The notes: a model not told the origin generated them from the letters alone. DNA of 37,375 bases from Bacteroidetes bacterium UBA1947 (GCA_002336915.1 DDET01000052.1:1-37375), one strand, 5' to 3'. Positions 1 through 9,442 are shown, counted from the first letter of the stretch. Translations and numbers: made by a program.

Positions 1-268
1 CTGTGGTGGGCGTTAGTAAATTGCGGGGACATGCTCTTAGTACGAGAGGACCGGAGCGTATGTGCCGCTGGTGTATCGGTTGTGCCGCCAGGTGCAGTGC
101 CGAGTAGCTATGCACAGTCAGGATAAGCGCTGAAAGCATCTAAGCGCGAAACCTTCCTCAAGATGAGTTTACTTTTAAGTGCCGTCAAAGACTATGACGT
201 TGATAGGCTACAGGTGTAAAGGTGGTAACATCAAAGCCGAGTAGTACTAATTGCACGTAAGCTTTAAC
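1..268 (+). rRNA. rrl: 23S ribosomal RNA, 3' end (partial)
   Basis: The window opens inside the 3' end of 23S rRNA. The sarcin/ricin loop word AGTACGAGAGGACCGG lies at about 39-54, and the conserved 3' tail (AGCATCTAAGCGCGAAAC, then CGAGTAGTACTAATTG) follows at 136-253. The 3' end is placed near 268, just before an AT-rich spacer, by analogy with other 23S genes; the exact processed end is not visible. The gene is truncated by the window edge, not broken. It is the larger part of an rRNA operon that continues into 5S. Confidence 0.97.
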
Positions 269-376
269 ATTATTTTTGTCCTTATTATATAAAGAAAGAA
301 TTGCTGACCCAATATGTCGATCTTATTGACCCCTCCACCCCTAAAGGGGAACTACGGAGAACATGGTCTAACCATC

Positions 377-489
<113 letters not shown>

Positions 490-495
490 TTATTT

Positions 496-531
496 AAATG
501 CCTTCATGCAACAGCATGGAGGCATTTTGCT
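496..531 (+). terminator. rRNA operon terminator
   Basis: A 14-bp stem (496-509 paired with 514-527, one T-G wobble) with a four-base loop AACA is followed by TGCTTTT. It starts seven bases after the 5S 3' end and so ends the rRNA operon. Confidence 0.9.
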
Positions 532-670
532 TTTATGCAAGTGTCGCACTTCAATATGGAAGTCCCGCTGAAGGAGGTTTGTCTGGTAGTTGACATATCT
601 AATATATCAACATCAAGGTATGTAAAACCTATCATCAAGTGAAAGGATAACAGAGGTATCATAAATGCTC

Positions 671-2743
671 CTATAAAGGAAGCTCTACATGGAATATCGT
701 TCCCCCATCGGGGTTTTCTTCGAACCATAGTTTTCCGCCATGGGCTTGTATCACCTGCTTAGTTATGGACAGGCCAAGACCAAAGGGCTTTTCACCAGCG
801 GTGCCGGGCCGTTTTGCCTCAGAGAACATATCGAATACCTTGTCCTTTATATCATCAGGTATGCCTATGCCATGATCTATCACGGAGATGAATAAGAAGG
901 AGTCTTCCCTGGCGGCGACCAGCTTGATCTCCGTTTCTTCGGGGCTAAATTTTATTGCGTTGACCAGTAGGTTGCTTATAGCCCTGCTTATTTTTTCCCT
1001 GTCGGCACTGATGGTCCCCAGCTCGTTCTCTACAGAAATGGTAAGTAGCTGGTTTTTTTCCACAGCCCTGAAACGGGAAAGATCCACACAGCTTACGAGC
1101 AAGGTATTGATATCAAAAGTCTCTTTGCTTAATTTTTCCTTTCGTATGATGTTTGTGGCCTCAAGTATCTCGTTTGATAATTGCAGGGCATTATTGCAGG
1201 CCGTTTCTATGAGGCGAATGTATTCTTTCTGCTTGCTTGTATAATTGCCCGTGTCCTCAAGCAGTACGCCTGAAATAGTGGAGATCGCAGCAATGGGATT
1301 GCGGATATCGTGCGCAACTGTCCGCAGTATCCTGTCTTTTTCTTTGCTGCTCATCTCCAGTTGTGAGAGTACTTCCTCGAGCCTGTGATTCTGGTCCCTA
1401 ATATGACTGTTGAGGGTAGTAAGTATGTGTATATTCTTTTTTGATTTTTTTAGGTTCTGCAGTATCAGGATGAGTATGATAATGGACATAGCCGATACCG
1501 TAATGGTAAGTGCCAGCAAGTATTTCCGTCGTTCACCTTTCTTTTCGAGCAGATCTATTTCGTGTTGCGTATCCCAATTCTTGATGCGGCCACGGATATC
1601 AATACCACGAAGCTGGGTGGTCTCATTATTGAGCGAGTCTTTTAAATTATCGTAAATAAGCAAATAGTCGAACGCAGCCTGTGGCTGTGCCTTATGGTTA
1701 TAATATTGCCACATAAGGTTGGCCCAGCCTACTTTTACAGAGCGGTTGGGCACACTGTCCGAGGTGCTTCTTATGTCTTGCAAAACAGCATATGCAGCAT
1801 CGTAATTGTGCTCGTCAAGGTATAGGCGGGTAAGTTTAATGCGTGTTAATTGGCCGTCTATAATATCGTATCCTTTCCTGCAACTGATGGCGATGCTTTT
1901 TTTGAGCAGGCCTTCTGCTTCAGCATTTTTTCCCTCAAGGGCATATACACTTGCAAGGTTGCCATAAACAATGGCACGAGCCTTTTCAAAGGGCATATGC
2001 GACTTGTCGGGGAATGTATTTTCGTGTTTGTTGATAAAATCGAGTGCCTGGTTATAATAAATTACGGCACTGTCTTTTTTGCCTTCGTTGTAGTAACTCA
2101 GTGCTATATTATCGAGCAACTCCTGCATGCGATAATATATCTCGAAAGTAAATCCGCATTTGTCGGCTTGTGCAAAAGCATCTTTGAAATAAAGTAGTGC
2201 ATCATCAAAATGTTGCTGCTTGTACATGATCATGCCCAGCCGATAATTGTAATTGCTGAGAATGCATGTGTCGGTTTTTTCCTGCAGCATCTTGGCCTGG
2301 TAGAAATATTTATAGGCGCCGTTATATTGCTGCTTCTCAAACAAGGCATCTCCTTTTCGATATTCTGCCTCGGCATATAGTTTTTTCAGCCGGTCTTTTT
2401 CGCCACTTTTTTCTATAAGCCACATCATGCTGTCGGTGTATGCAAGGGCCTTATTAAAGTCCTGGATATCGTGCATGTAGATGTTGAATTTGAAAACGTA
2501 CTGCTCATTTCTGTCCCGGAGGCTGAGGGGCTCCATCGCATTTGCAGCAGAATCTATATAATGGATGGATTGTACTATGTCACCCGAATCGTGCATCTGG
2601 AGGGCGCGGGTAAGTACGTGCTGAAATGCAGGCGATATGGCCGGGTCAAGATTGCTTTGACTGCAGCTGTAAAAAAATAGTGATAGCAGAAAGATGGAAA
2701 ATAGTGAGACGCTCTTAATTAGTTTCTTCTGCAATAATGTCAT
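671..2743 (-). CDS. TPR lipoprotein sensor histidine kinase
   Basis: A 690-residue sensor kinase that would sense outside the inner membrane and phosphorylate an unlinked response regulator. The N-terminus is a lipoprotein-type signal (hydrophobic residues 12-25, then F-Y-S-C27). Residues about 35-390 are TPR-like helical repeats (YRKGDALFEKQQYNGAYKYF and similar). A transmembrane helix lies near 405-430, followed by a short coiled coil. The kinase core follows: H-box with H478 in VAHDIRNP, N-box NLLVNAIKFS, G1 DHGIGIP, and G2 FGLGLSITKQVIQAHGG. All catalytic boxes are intact. There is no receiver domain and no adjacent regulator gene, so it is an orphan kinase. ATG start at 2743. The TPR-TM-HisKA layout is common in Bacteroidota; the signal is unknown. 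Confidence 0.93.
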   Translation of the reverse strand: MTLLQKKLIKSVSLFSIFLLSLFFYSCSQSNLDPAISPAFQHVLTRALQMHDSGDIVQSIHYIDSAANAMEPLSLRDRNEQYVFKFNIYMHDIQDFNKALAYTDSMMWLIEKSGEKDRLKKLYAEAEYRKGDALFEKQQYNGAYKYFYQAKMLQEKTDTCILSNYNYRLGMIMYKQQHFDDALLYFKDAFAQADKCGFTFEIYYRMQELLDNIALSYYNEGKKDSAVIYYNQALDFINKHENTFPDKSHMPFEKARAIVYGNLASVYALEGKNAEAEGLLKKSIAISCRKGYDIIDGQLTRIKLTRLYLDEHNYDAAYAVLQDIRSTSDSVPNRSVKVGWANLMWQYYNHKAQPQAAFDYLLIYDNLKDSLNNETTQLRGIDIRGRIKNWDTQHEIDLLEKKGERRKYLLALTITVSAMSIIILILILQNLKKSKKNIHILTTLNSHIRDQNHRLEEVLSQLEMSSKEKDRILRTVAHDIRNPIAAISTISGVLLEDTGNYTSKQKEYIRLIETACNNALQLSNEILEATNIIRKEKLSKETFDINTLLVSCVDLSRFRAVEKNQLLTISVENELGTISADREKISRAISNLLVNAIKFSPEETEIKLVAAREDSFLFISVIDHGIGIPDDIKDKVFDMFSEAKRPGTAGEKPFGLGLSITKQVIQAHGGKLWFEENPDGGTIFHVELPL

Positions 2744-2861
2744 CAGGCGATCATAAGGAGTTACCTATGTAATTTATACTCCTGTAAAATACTGCAAAAT
2801 CAGTTATTTGAGAAATGATGATTATATATGCATTGTAATTGGCAAATTATTTAACAATGTC

Positions 2862-3080
2862 TTATAAAAGTTGAGGCCTGTACTTGTCCTTTTTGAAGGC
2901 CTTTTGAAGAAAATATATGCCACCTACGGCCAGTACCGAATTGAGGACAATGAATGTCGCCTGGGTTGCCCCTGTAGCCTTAGTGCTGAATAGTACGAAT
3001 ACAAGGGAAGCTACAAAGAAAAGTACGCCCAGTACGGTATCGCGGAAAATTAGATTATAAGCGTTTTCTTTCTTGTTCAT
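2862..3080 (-). CDS. Small two-helix membrane protein, unknown function
   Basis: A 72-residue protein starting MNKKENAYNLIFRDTV. It has two predicted membrane helices (about residues 15-33 and 42-59) and a basic cytosolic tail KKDKYRPQLL. The reading frame is open further upstream, with ATGs at 3089 and 3113, but the hydrophobic pattern and the charged MNKKEN start favour 3080. No family was recognised. It is a single gene between the kinase (118 bp downstream) and a divergent lipoprotein gene. The two-helix hairpin suggests a small inner-membrane accessory protein, which is inference only. Confidence 0.7.
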   Translation of the reverse strand: MNKKENAYNLIFRDTVLGVLFFVASLVFVLFSTKATGATQATFIVLNSVLAVGGIYFLQKAFKKDKYRPQLL

Positions 3081-3455
3081 GACCGTCATTTTTTTCGTAT
3101 ACAAAAATATCATGCCTTGCTTGCCGGGAGAAGGCTCATTCGGTTGGCTATATCTAATGGTCGGTAAATGGATGTATTTGAAGGGTAAGCGCTGTTGCCG
3201 CAGGCAATAAGAATTGCGGAATTATTATGATAGCAGACTGCGTACTGTTTATCAGGTACTTGTGATCTGATACCCGTCATTTTTCAAATTCTTTCCTGCA
3301 ATTGCTTTAACTGGCATATTGTTTGCGCGTATATAGTTACCTGTTTATTTCCCATCAAAAGGTGTTGCAAAAAATTTAGTTAAGAAGATCATTCAAGCAC
3401 ATGGGCGGAAGCTGAAAAGCCCGGAGAGAGTAGGCATAACGAAAAATTGTCCATT
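3081..3455. other. Divergent intergenic region
   Basis: About 375 bases separate the small membrane protein from the divergent lipoprotein gene. It must hold two divergent promoters, but no clean TAnnTTTG box was identified. The only coding-like signal is a short kinase-like remnant at 3367-3441, described separately. Confidence 0.5.
3367..3441 (+). pseudogene. Possible histidine-kinase G2-box remnant
   Basis: Read in the frame beginning at 3367, this stretch translates to AKNLVKKIIQAHGRKL followed by KSPERVGIT. The first part matches the end of a histidine kinase ATPase domain (G2 box, usually GLAIVKKIIQAHGGKL). The intact kinase at 671-2743 has ITKQVIQAHGGKL at the same position. The glycines of the G2 motif are lost and no larger kinase frame surrounds it. 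It may be a leftover of a deleted kinase gene, or chance. The resemblance is seen in the sequence; the history is inference. Confidence 0.3.
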
Positions 3456-4403
3456 ATGAGAAAGCAACTACTCATTGCTGCCCTTGCGGCAACAGGCCTG
3501 CTATGCTATACTGCATGCAGAAAAGAAAATAAAACCGCTACACCTGTAACAAGCACCGTGAACAATGCAGGTGATTTCGTGAAAAAATATGGGCCGGTCA
3601 CTCAAAGGTTCGTTTTGAATGTTGCAACACTTCCACAAACAGTAACACTTTCCGGCGGCACTAAAATTACTATCCCGGCAGGAATTACATTGAACGGACA
3701 GCCCTTAAGCGGCAATATAAGCGTGGAGGCAATTGAAGTGCTGAAAAGGAGTGATGTGGTATTGGCAGGTACAAATACGAACACTATATCAGGGCAACTG
3801 CTAACGTCGAAGGGGTTTATTTATGTAGATATCAAATCGAATGGTGTGAGTGCCGACAATGGCTTGATAAACCCATTGCATATTGTTATCCCGGGCACTC
3901 AGGGCGATAGCACATTTATATGGCAGGGGAATACGAATGTGAACGGCACGAACCAGATGGGCTGGAACCAGCGGGGAAATGGGATTAAAGCAGGCCCTGC
4001 AGGTTTTGAATTTGATTTTGGCAACCTGGGATGGGTAAACTGTGATGCGCTTTATGCAGTAAACCTGCCTAAGACCACTTCGCATGTTTCATTGGTGAAT
4101 AACCCGGGCAGTTTGGCCACCTTTATGGGATTGCAGGGTAATACTTTTGTATTCTTTTGCGCCCAGGGAAGTAATGTTGTGGCCCAGCTATATACACCCG
4201 AAGGCGAAGGTGTGAAAAGCTACGAGAATTCGATACCAATGGGAGTAACAGCTAAACTTCTTGCCTTTTGTATTAAGGACGGGCATTATTACGTGGCGGA
4301 GAAGGAAATAGTTACCGTGAGTAACCAAACTGATACACTCACTCTTAGTGAGACGACTGCAGAGGTGATACAGGCTGATATAGATGCACTGAACAATTAT
4401 TAA
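3456..4403 (+). CDS. Exported lipoprotein, unknown function
   Basis: About 315 residues from the ATG at 3456; a TTG three codons earlier (3447) is less likely. The signal peptide MRKQLLIAALAATGLLC is followed by Y-T-A-C, a lipobox, so the mature protein should be lipid-anchored in the periplasm or at the surface. The mature part is beta-rich. It has an early LSGGTKITIPAGITLNGQPL segment (strand, turn, strand around 'IPAG..LNG..L.GNI.VE'), which resembles a segment seen in other Bacteroidota surface lipoproteins. No catalytic motif was recognised. It stands alone and ends in its own terminator. Function unknown; the lipoprotein call is firm. Confidence 0.85.
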   Translation: MRKQLLIAALAATGLLCYTACRKENKTATPVTSTVNNAGDFVKKYGPVTQRFVLNVATLPQTVTLSGGTKITIPAGITLNGQPLSGNISVEAIEVLKRSDVVLAGTNTNTISGQLLTSKGFIYVDIKSNGVSADNGLINPLHIVIPGTQGDSTFIWQGNTNVNGTNQMGWNQRGNGIKAGPAGFEFDFGNLGWVNCDALYAVNLPKTTSHVSLVNNPGSLATFMGLQGNTFVFFCAQGSNVVAQLYTPEGEGVKSYENSIPMGVTAKLLAFCIKDGHYYVAEKEIVTVSNQTDTLTLSETTAEVIQADIDALNNY

Positions 4404-4423
4404 CCAGCGTGAAAGATATTGGG

Positions 4424-4456
4424 GCGCTCCTTGTACAGCCCGGGAGCGCTTTTTTA
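4424..4456 (+). terminator. Rho-independent terminator
   Basis: GCGCTCC (4424-4430) pairs with GGAGCGC (4443-4449), followed by a run of six T. It lies 20 bases after the lipoprotein stop. Confidence 0.9.
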
Positions 4457-4503
4457 TTTGACTGGCATTATTGCTTATCTTAGATATAGAAACAAAATGA
4501 AAA

Positions 4504-5283
4504 ATGCCACTGTACGATACAATAGGGAAAGGCTACAACACTACACGAGCGGCAGACCCGTACCTTACCGAAAGGTTCTATGAGCTTTTACGGCCAGGCC
4601 CCGATGGGCTATACCTGGATGCAGGATGTGGAACGGGAAATTACCTGGGGGCTTTAGGGAAACGTGGTTTAAAATATTATGGCATCGACCCCTCGGAGAC
4701 AATGCTTGAAGAAGCACGGGCTAAGAATCCCGGCGTTAAGTTCGTTTGCTGTAAGGCGGAGGATAACCCTTTTGAAGACGATCGTTTTGACGGCGCTACC
4801 GCGATTCTCACATTGCATCATTGGGCTAACATGCAGGAGGGGTTAAAACAGGTATGCAGGGTATTAAAGCCCGGGGCAAGATTAGTATCATTCAGCTTTA
4901 CACCGGAACAGGTAAGAGGCTACTGGCTGGCGCATTATTTCCCGAAGATGATTGAACGCGCTGCTGATACAGTGCCTTCCTTGAGCGATATGGATGGGGT
5001 ATTACTTGATGCAGGGTTTAGCTCTGTAGTGTTTGAACCATATTTTGTTTTGCCGGATCTTGAAGATCATTTTATGTACTCCTGCAAACATATGCCGGAA
5101 CGCTGTTTGATACCTGAAATGCGCAAGAATACTTCCGGTTTCACCGCGCTGGCAAACCAGGAGGAAGTGGCGAATGGGCTTTTGGAACTGGAGGAGGATA
5201 TCAGGTCGGGGAAAGTAGAATCTGTTATGAAACATTACGAAAATGACCTGGGCGATTACCTGTTCATAATAGCAGAAAAATAG
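4504..5283 (+). CDS. Class I SAM-dependent methyltransferase
   Basis: A 259-residue soluble methyltransferase of the UbiE/MenG-like Methyltransf_11 type. Motif I is LDAGCGTGN at residues 38-46, followed by IDPSETMLEEA (acidic loop binding the SAM ribose). Motif post-I/II is ATAILTLHHW, then QVCRVLKPGARL. The substrate cannot be read from the sequence. The C-terminal third (about 155-259) is helical and probably supplies the substrate lid. The CDP-alcohol phosphatidyltransferase gene follows after 51 bases on the same strand, so a lipid substrate is possible but unproven. The ATG at 4504 is used; an ATG at 4497 is out of frame. Confidence 0.9.
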   Translation: MPLYDTIGKGYNTTRAADPYLTERFYELLRPGPDGLYLDAGCGTGNYLGALGKRGLKYYGIDPSETMLEEARAKNPGVKFVCCKAEDNPFEDDRFDGATAILTLHHWANMQEGLKQVCRVLKPGARLVSFSFTPEQVRGYWLAHYFPKMIERAADTVPSLSDMDGVLLDAGFSSVVFEPYFVLPDLEDHFMYSCKHMPERCLIPEMRKNTSGFTALANQEEVANGLLELEEDIRSGKVESVMKHYENDLGDYLFIIAEK

Positions 5284-5334
5284 GAGACTGGAAGTAATGA
5301 ATATTGGTGGCACGCCTTTTCTCGTTTTTATAAA

Positions 5335-5919
5335 ATGCACAAGCCTAGCTATTATATCGTAAACGGCATTACCATGTACCGCCTGCTTGCAGCGCCCCTG
5401 CTGGTATACCTCGTCTTTACAGGAAACCCCGAGGTGTTCAAATGGCTGTTGCCTGTGAGTTTTTTTACGGACCTGATAGATGGCTACCTGGCACGTAAGT
5501 ATAATGCTATAAGTGTATTGGGGTCGCGGCTCGACTCCATAGCTGATGACCTTACCATTGTAGCGGCCATTGTGGGTGTGGTGGTTTTTAAACTGGAATT
5601 CGTACGGCAGGAAATGATATTGATCATGATCATGTTGGTATTGTACTTCATACAAACAATAGCTGCAATAGTGAAGTATAGGAAGATCAGTAGTTTTCAT
5701 ACATATATAGCTAAAACAGCAGCCGTGTTCCAGGGAGTTTTCCTGATATTGCTGTTTATACTGAATGAACCGATACTGCCTTTGTTTTATATTGCCGCGC
5801 TGCTGACCATTATGGACATTATTGAGGAAACTATACTGGTATTTATATTGCCGCAATGGAAAACAGATATTAAGGGCCTATATTGGGTGATAAAGAACAG
5901 GGAACGCACGAATAAATAG
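5335..5919 (+). CDS. CDP-alcohol phosphatidyltransferase family protein
   Basis: A 194-residue inner-membrane enzyme. The family signature DGxxARx8Gx3Dx3D is complete: D49-G50, A53-R54, G63, D67, D71. These residues bind the metals and the CDP-diacylglycerol pyrophosphate. About five to six membrane helices are visible. The family swaps CMP for an alcohol (glycerol-3-phosphate, inositol phosphate, serine and others). The length and the NGITMYRLLAAP start resemble PgsA-like members, but the acceptor is uncertain. A methyltransferase gene lies 51 bases upstream on the same strand, so the two may be co-transcribed. Confidence 0.9.
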   Translation: MHKPSYYIVNGITMYRLLAAPLLVYLVFTGNPEVFKWLLPVSFFTDLIDGYLARKYNAISVLGSRLDSIADDLTIVAAIVGVVVFKLEFVRQEMILIMIMLVLYFIQTIAAIVKYRKISSFHTYIAKTAAVFQGVFLILLFILNEPILPLFYIAALLTIMDIIEETILVFILPQWKTDIKGLYWVIKNRERTNK

Positions 5920-6006
5920 AACGGAGTTTAGTTTAAATTTGCGTACTCGCCCCGGACGGATAATTTGTTTCTTGATACTAAAGCGATTTCAATAACCTTT
6001 CGGAAT

Positions 6007-7098
6007 ATGTATAAGACTAAACCTGTTATTTTCCTCTGCCCGCTTTTTTATGCACTTGTATTGGTGAGCTCCTGTAAACCAAAGACGGAGACAAATCCCA
6101 CACCACAAGCGGGGGAACGCACATACAGGATGGGCTTCATGAATTCGGCTCCGCGCCCTGTCCTTGATCTTGCCCTACAGTCACTAAGCATCTGGACACA
6201 GCGAGCTGATGCTGCAATCATCAGCATAGAAGTTCCCTGGGATTCGCTGTACGCAGGTGTTAGCGCCCAGCAGTATGTAGCCAATAATCTTAAAGAGCTC
6301 ATAAACTATTACAGGGGGAAAAACCTGAAACTTTGGGTATATATAGATCCTGCGAACGGCCTGGACCGCTCAGCAAATTCCGATAAACTTAAGGCTTTAG
6401 GTAAGAGCATTACGCAAGCCGATGTACAACAAGCGTACAGGCATTTTTGTGTAGTAATGGATAGTATACTGCATCCTGAGCATATGGGACTGGCCCTTGA
6501 GACCAATTTAATACGCGGTTTATCCCCCGATTCGATATACCAGGCTGTAAAAGCCGCCGCTAATGGTGCAGCACAGGATATTTCTGCCTTTGATGCAGCT
6601 GTAAAGTTGAGCGTGAGTGTGCAGGCAGACTGGGCATGGGGCAAGCTGAATAATAGTTCGTACGCCGGTGTAGAACAGGATTTTATTGATTTTCCTTTTA
6701 TACAAGAGCTGGGCATTTCGTCCTATCCTTGTTTTGCATACAATGCCGCCGCGGATATCCCCGATGACTATTATGTACGACTCGTTCAAGGCCACTCTAT
6801 TCCAGTTTTTGTATCTGAAGGCGGCTGGTCTTCGATGACAGTCGGAGCATATACCGAAAACCCGAAAAAACAGAAGGACTATATAGCAAGGCATGAGCAA
6901 TTGCTTGATAATGTGAAGGCCATAGGTGTTTTTCAATTAACCTTCACAGATATTGACACAACCGCACTCCCCGCGGGTACACCTGCGTCGCTAAATATGT
7001 TTGCGGGCATGGGGCTGGTAGATATCAACTTCCAGGCTAAACCGGCTTTAAGTGCATGGGACCAAACATTCAAGAGATCATTGGTCGCAGGGCATTAG
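6007..7098 (+). CDS. Lipoprotein with glycosidase-like TIM-barrel
   Basis: About 363 residues from the ATG at 6007; a TTG at 5965 is in frame but lies ahead of the signal peptide. Residues 1-20 (MYKTKPVIFLCPLFYALVLV) lead into S-S-C, a lipobox. The body reads as alternating strands and helices: IISIEVPWDSL, LKLWVYIDPANGL, MGLALETNLI, LGISSYPCFA, IPVFVSEGGW, IGVFQLTF. E165 (LALETNL) and E271 (VSEGGWS), 106 residues apart, lie where clan GH-A glycosidases keep the acid/base and nucleophile on strands 4 and 7. This suggests an endo-glycosidase related to GH53 or GH5-type barrels, but the family was not identified. It is monocistronic. Confidence 0.7.
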   Translation: MYKTKPVIFLCPLFYALVLVSSCKPKTETNPTPQAGERTYRMGFMNSAPRPVLDLALQSLSIWTQRADAAIISIEVPWDSLYAGVSAQQYVANNLKELINYYRGKNLKLWVYIDPANGLDRSANSDKLKALGKSITQADVQQAYRHFCVVMDSILHPEHMGLALETNLIRGLSPDSIYQAVKAAANGAAQDISAFDAAVKLSVSVQADWAWGKLNNSSYAGVEQDFIDFPFIQELGISSYPCFAYNAAADIPDDYYVRLVQGHSIPVFVSEGGWSSMTVGAYTENPKKQKDYIARHEQLLDNVKAIGVFQLTFTDIDTTALPAGTPASLNMFAGMGLVDINFQAKPALSAWDQTFKRSLVAGH

Positions 7099-7183
7099 TT
7101 TATAGCCAATACAATTACTTTGCAAAAACTGTTAGCTATTATTATTTTATTTAGATCAATATCTATATTTTCGTCTGGAGAAT

Positions 7184-9382
7184 ATGAGCCAGCCAGCAGT
7201 TGAAAACCGGTACCGTGTCATTGCGCTTTTGGATGATGCATATGCCACACGTGTTAATAATCTAAACCGTAGTATAGCACTCGCCCAGGAAGCACTTACA
7301 ACAAGCCGCGACATTGACGATAAGGAGCTGCAGGGTAAATGCCTTAGCCAACTGTCCCTTTTCAATATGATAAAGGGCGAATATGAGCTCTCCATCAGTA
7401 TGGCTGAAGAAGCCCTTGAATACTTTAAGGAATTAAATGACGAAAAAGGAATAGCCGATGTAAAGTATAATATTGCCGGCATCTACTATAAGACAGACAA
7501 TTTTCACCTGGGCCTTGTTAACCTGATAGATTGCCTTACGACCTATCGCAAATACAAAGACCACCATAACGAAGCAAGAGTACAGAAATCACTGGGTACT
7601 ATCTATGAATATTTTGGCGATCTGAAAAACGCCATAAAATCATATGAGGCTGCTATAGACGCGGCCAGGAAAGCAGGCGATACAAACCTTGAATCGAACG
7701 CGTACAACCCACTCTCCGGCATTTACCTGAAACAAAACAAGATCAAAGAAGCCCAGGAGGTGATAGACAGGGCCATATTGATGAAGGAGGACACGAAAGA
7801 CATCCGTGGCCTTGCTTTTGCCTTATATGGCCGTGCTAAAGTATTTACCGCAGCAGGCGAATTCAACAGTGCAGAACAGGACTTCATAAAAGCGTTGGAG
7901 ATACACAATGAAATGGGTGAAAAGCTGGGTACCGCGATGGCATACAGAAAGCTGGGCGCTCTTTACATACAAATGGGCGAACTGGCTAAGGCCAAAACAA
8001 CACTTTTAAAGGCACTGGATGTGAGCAATGAATACAATATTGCTATGACCATGTTTGAGGCCAACTACCACCTTTCGCAGGTATATGCCTTAGAAAATAA
8101 CCCGGCAGAGGCCCTGAAATATCTTGAACAATACATAAAGCAAAAAGAAGCTGTTATTAACGCACAAACCCTGCAGGTTATTGAGAATTACGAATTCATT
8201 GCCAGGATGGAGTCTATTGAAAAGGAAACACAATTACAAAAGGAAAGAGCTGAAATAATAGAGAAGAAAAACCTTGCGGAGCAGTCCTCGAGGGTAAGGC
8301 AGGAATTTTTATCTACCATGAGCCACGAGATAAGAACCCCCCTCAATGCAGTTATAACTATAAGCTCCCTGCTAAAGGGAAGCCCTGATGATGAGGAAAA
8401 ACAACTATTGAGTTCACTGAGATTTGCAGCGAGTAACCTGCTTCGTATCATCAACGACATACTTGATTTCACAAAGCTTGATTCGGGAAAAGCGAGCCTT
8501 GAACTGCGCGCGGTCAACTTCCCGCTATTGCTTGAAAACATTCGTAATACCTACGATGGCCTTGCCAGGGAGAAAGGGCTGCCACTATCACTAAATATCG
8601 GTGCTACTGTGTCAAAGTTCTACGAGCTTGATGAGACCAAATTATCGCAAATACTTGGCAACCTGATCAGCAATGCCATCAAATTCACCGAAGCCGGCAG
8701 TGTAGAAGTGAACGTTGACAAAATCGGCGAAAAAGGGGCTTTTGATAAGCTCAGGTTCCGAATAATAGATACCGGCGTTGGAATACCTCAGCATTTGATC
8801 GGTGAGTTATTTAATAGTTTCTCTCAATTGCAGTCTATAACCACCCGTAAACAGGGTGGTTCAGGCCTGGGGCTTGCTATTGTAAAAAAACTGGCTCAGC
8901 TGCATGAAAGCACCGTTACCGTAAATAGTTTAGAAGGACAGGGTTCTGTCTTTAATTTCGATATTAACATGAAAAAAGCAGCCGTAGTGCTGGAAACGCC
9001 CGAAAGGGACCTTACAAGATTAAAAGATATGACGGTATTACTGGCAGAAGATAATATGGTGAATGCGATGGTGGCAGTAAAATTACTATCGAATTGGGGT
9101 ATAACTACCGACCATGCAAAGAACGGACTCGAAGTGGTAGAAATGGCCAAACAAAAAGTGTACGATTTCATCTTGATGGACATACACATGCCGGAAATGA
9201 ATGGCTACGATGCCACGAAAAGTATCCGGCAGGATGGTAATCCAAACAAGGAAACGCCTGTATTTGCCTTGACGGCAGACATAACCGCCGACCAGCAGGA
9301 GCAATATCATGGATATTTCGACAGGTTTCTGAAAAAGCCTATAGAACGTGATAATCTGTATGATGCCCTAGTAAAAAGCTAG
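7184..9382 (+). CDS. Soluble TPR hybrid histidine kinase with receiver domain
   Basis: A 732-residue cytoplasmic hybrid kinase with no signal peptide or membrane helix. Residues about 1-330 are TPR repeats (for example GKCLSQLSLFNMIKGEYELS and AMAYRKLGALYIQMGELAKA). A coiled coil (ESIEKETQLQKERAEIIEKK) leads to HisKA with H381 in STMSHEIRTPLN. The ATPase domain carries N-box NLISNAIKF, G1 DTGVGIP, F-box FNSFSQLQ and G2 GGSGLGLAIVKKL. The C-terminal receiver (about 615-732) has the acidic pair ED in LLAEDN, phospho-acceptor D666 (LMDIHMPEMNG), T in ALTAD, and K in FLKKP. No output domain follows, so it would act as a phosphorelay or signal through a partner. The TPR part probably senses a protein or peptide. 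Confidence 0.94.
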   Translation: MSQPAVENRYRVIALLDDAYATRVNNLNRSIALAQEALTTSRDIDDKELQGKCLSQLSLFNMIKGEYELSISMAEEALEYFKELNDEKGIADVKYNIAGIYYKTDNFHLGLVNLIDCLTTYRKYKDHHNEARVQKSLGTIYEYFGDLKNAIKSYEAAIDAARKAGDTNLESNAYNPLSGIYLKQNKIKEAQEVIDRAILMKEDTKDIRGLAFALYGRAKVFTAAGEFNSAEQDFIKALEIHNEMGEKLGTAMAYRKLGALYIQMGELAKAKTTLLKALDVSNEYNIAMTMFEANYHLSQVYALENNPAEALKYLEQYIKQKEAVINAQTLQVIENYEFIARMESIEKETQLQKERAEIIEKKNLAEQSSRVRQEFLSTMSHEIRTPLNAVITISSLLKGSPDDEEKQLLSSLRFAASNLLRIINDILDFTKLDSGKASLELRAVNFPLLLENIRNTYDGLAREKGLPLSLNIGATVSKFYELDETKLSQILGNLISNAIKFTEAGSVEVNVDKIGEKGAFDKLRFRIIDTGVGIPQHLIGELFNSFSQLQSITTRKQGGSGLGLAIVKKLAQLHESTVTVNSLEGQGSVFNFDINMKKAAVVLETPERDLTRLKDMTVLLAEDNMVNAMVAVKLLSNWGITTDHAKNGLEVVEMAKQKVYDFILMDIHMPEMNGYDATKSIRQDGNPNKETPVFALTADITADQQEQYHGYFDRFLKKPIERDNLYDALVKS

Positions 9383-9403
9383 CTAAGGCAAAACACCCTC
9401 AAA

Positions 9404-9430
9404 AACTTAACATTAAGTAATTGTTAAGTT
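9404..9430. repeat. Inverted repeat between kinase and transglutaminase-like gene
   Basis: AACTTAACA (9404-9412) and TGTTAAGTT (9422-9430) form a perfect 9-bp stem with a nine-base loop. It lies 21 bases after the kinase stop and 12 bases before the next ATG. There is no T-run, so it is either a weak terminator or a regulator binding site for the downstream gene. Confidence 0.55.
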
Positions 9431-9442
9431 TACGTAACTTTA

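Noticed and set aside
504..728. 74-aa minus-strand frame overlapping the sensor kinase 3' end
   Set aside because: It lies in another frame over the kinase end and the rRNA terminator, with no family features.
5002..5856. 284-aa open frame on the minus strand
   Set aside because: It runs antisense across the methyltransferase and the phosphatidyltransferase, both with complete family motifs. Its text is rich in Tyr, Gln and His without any domain.
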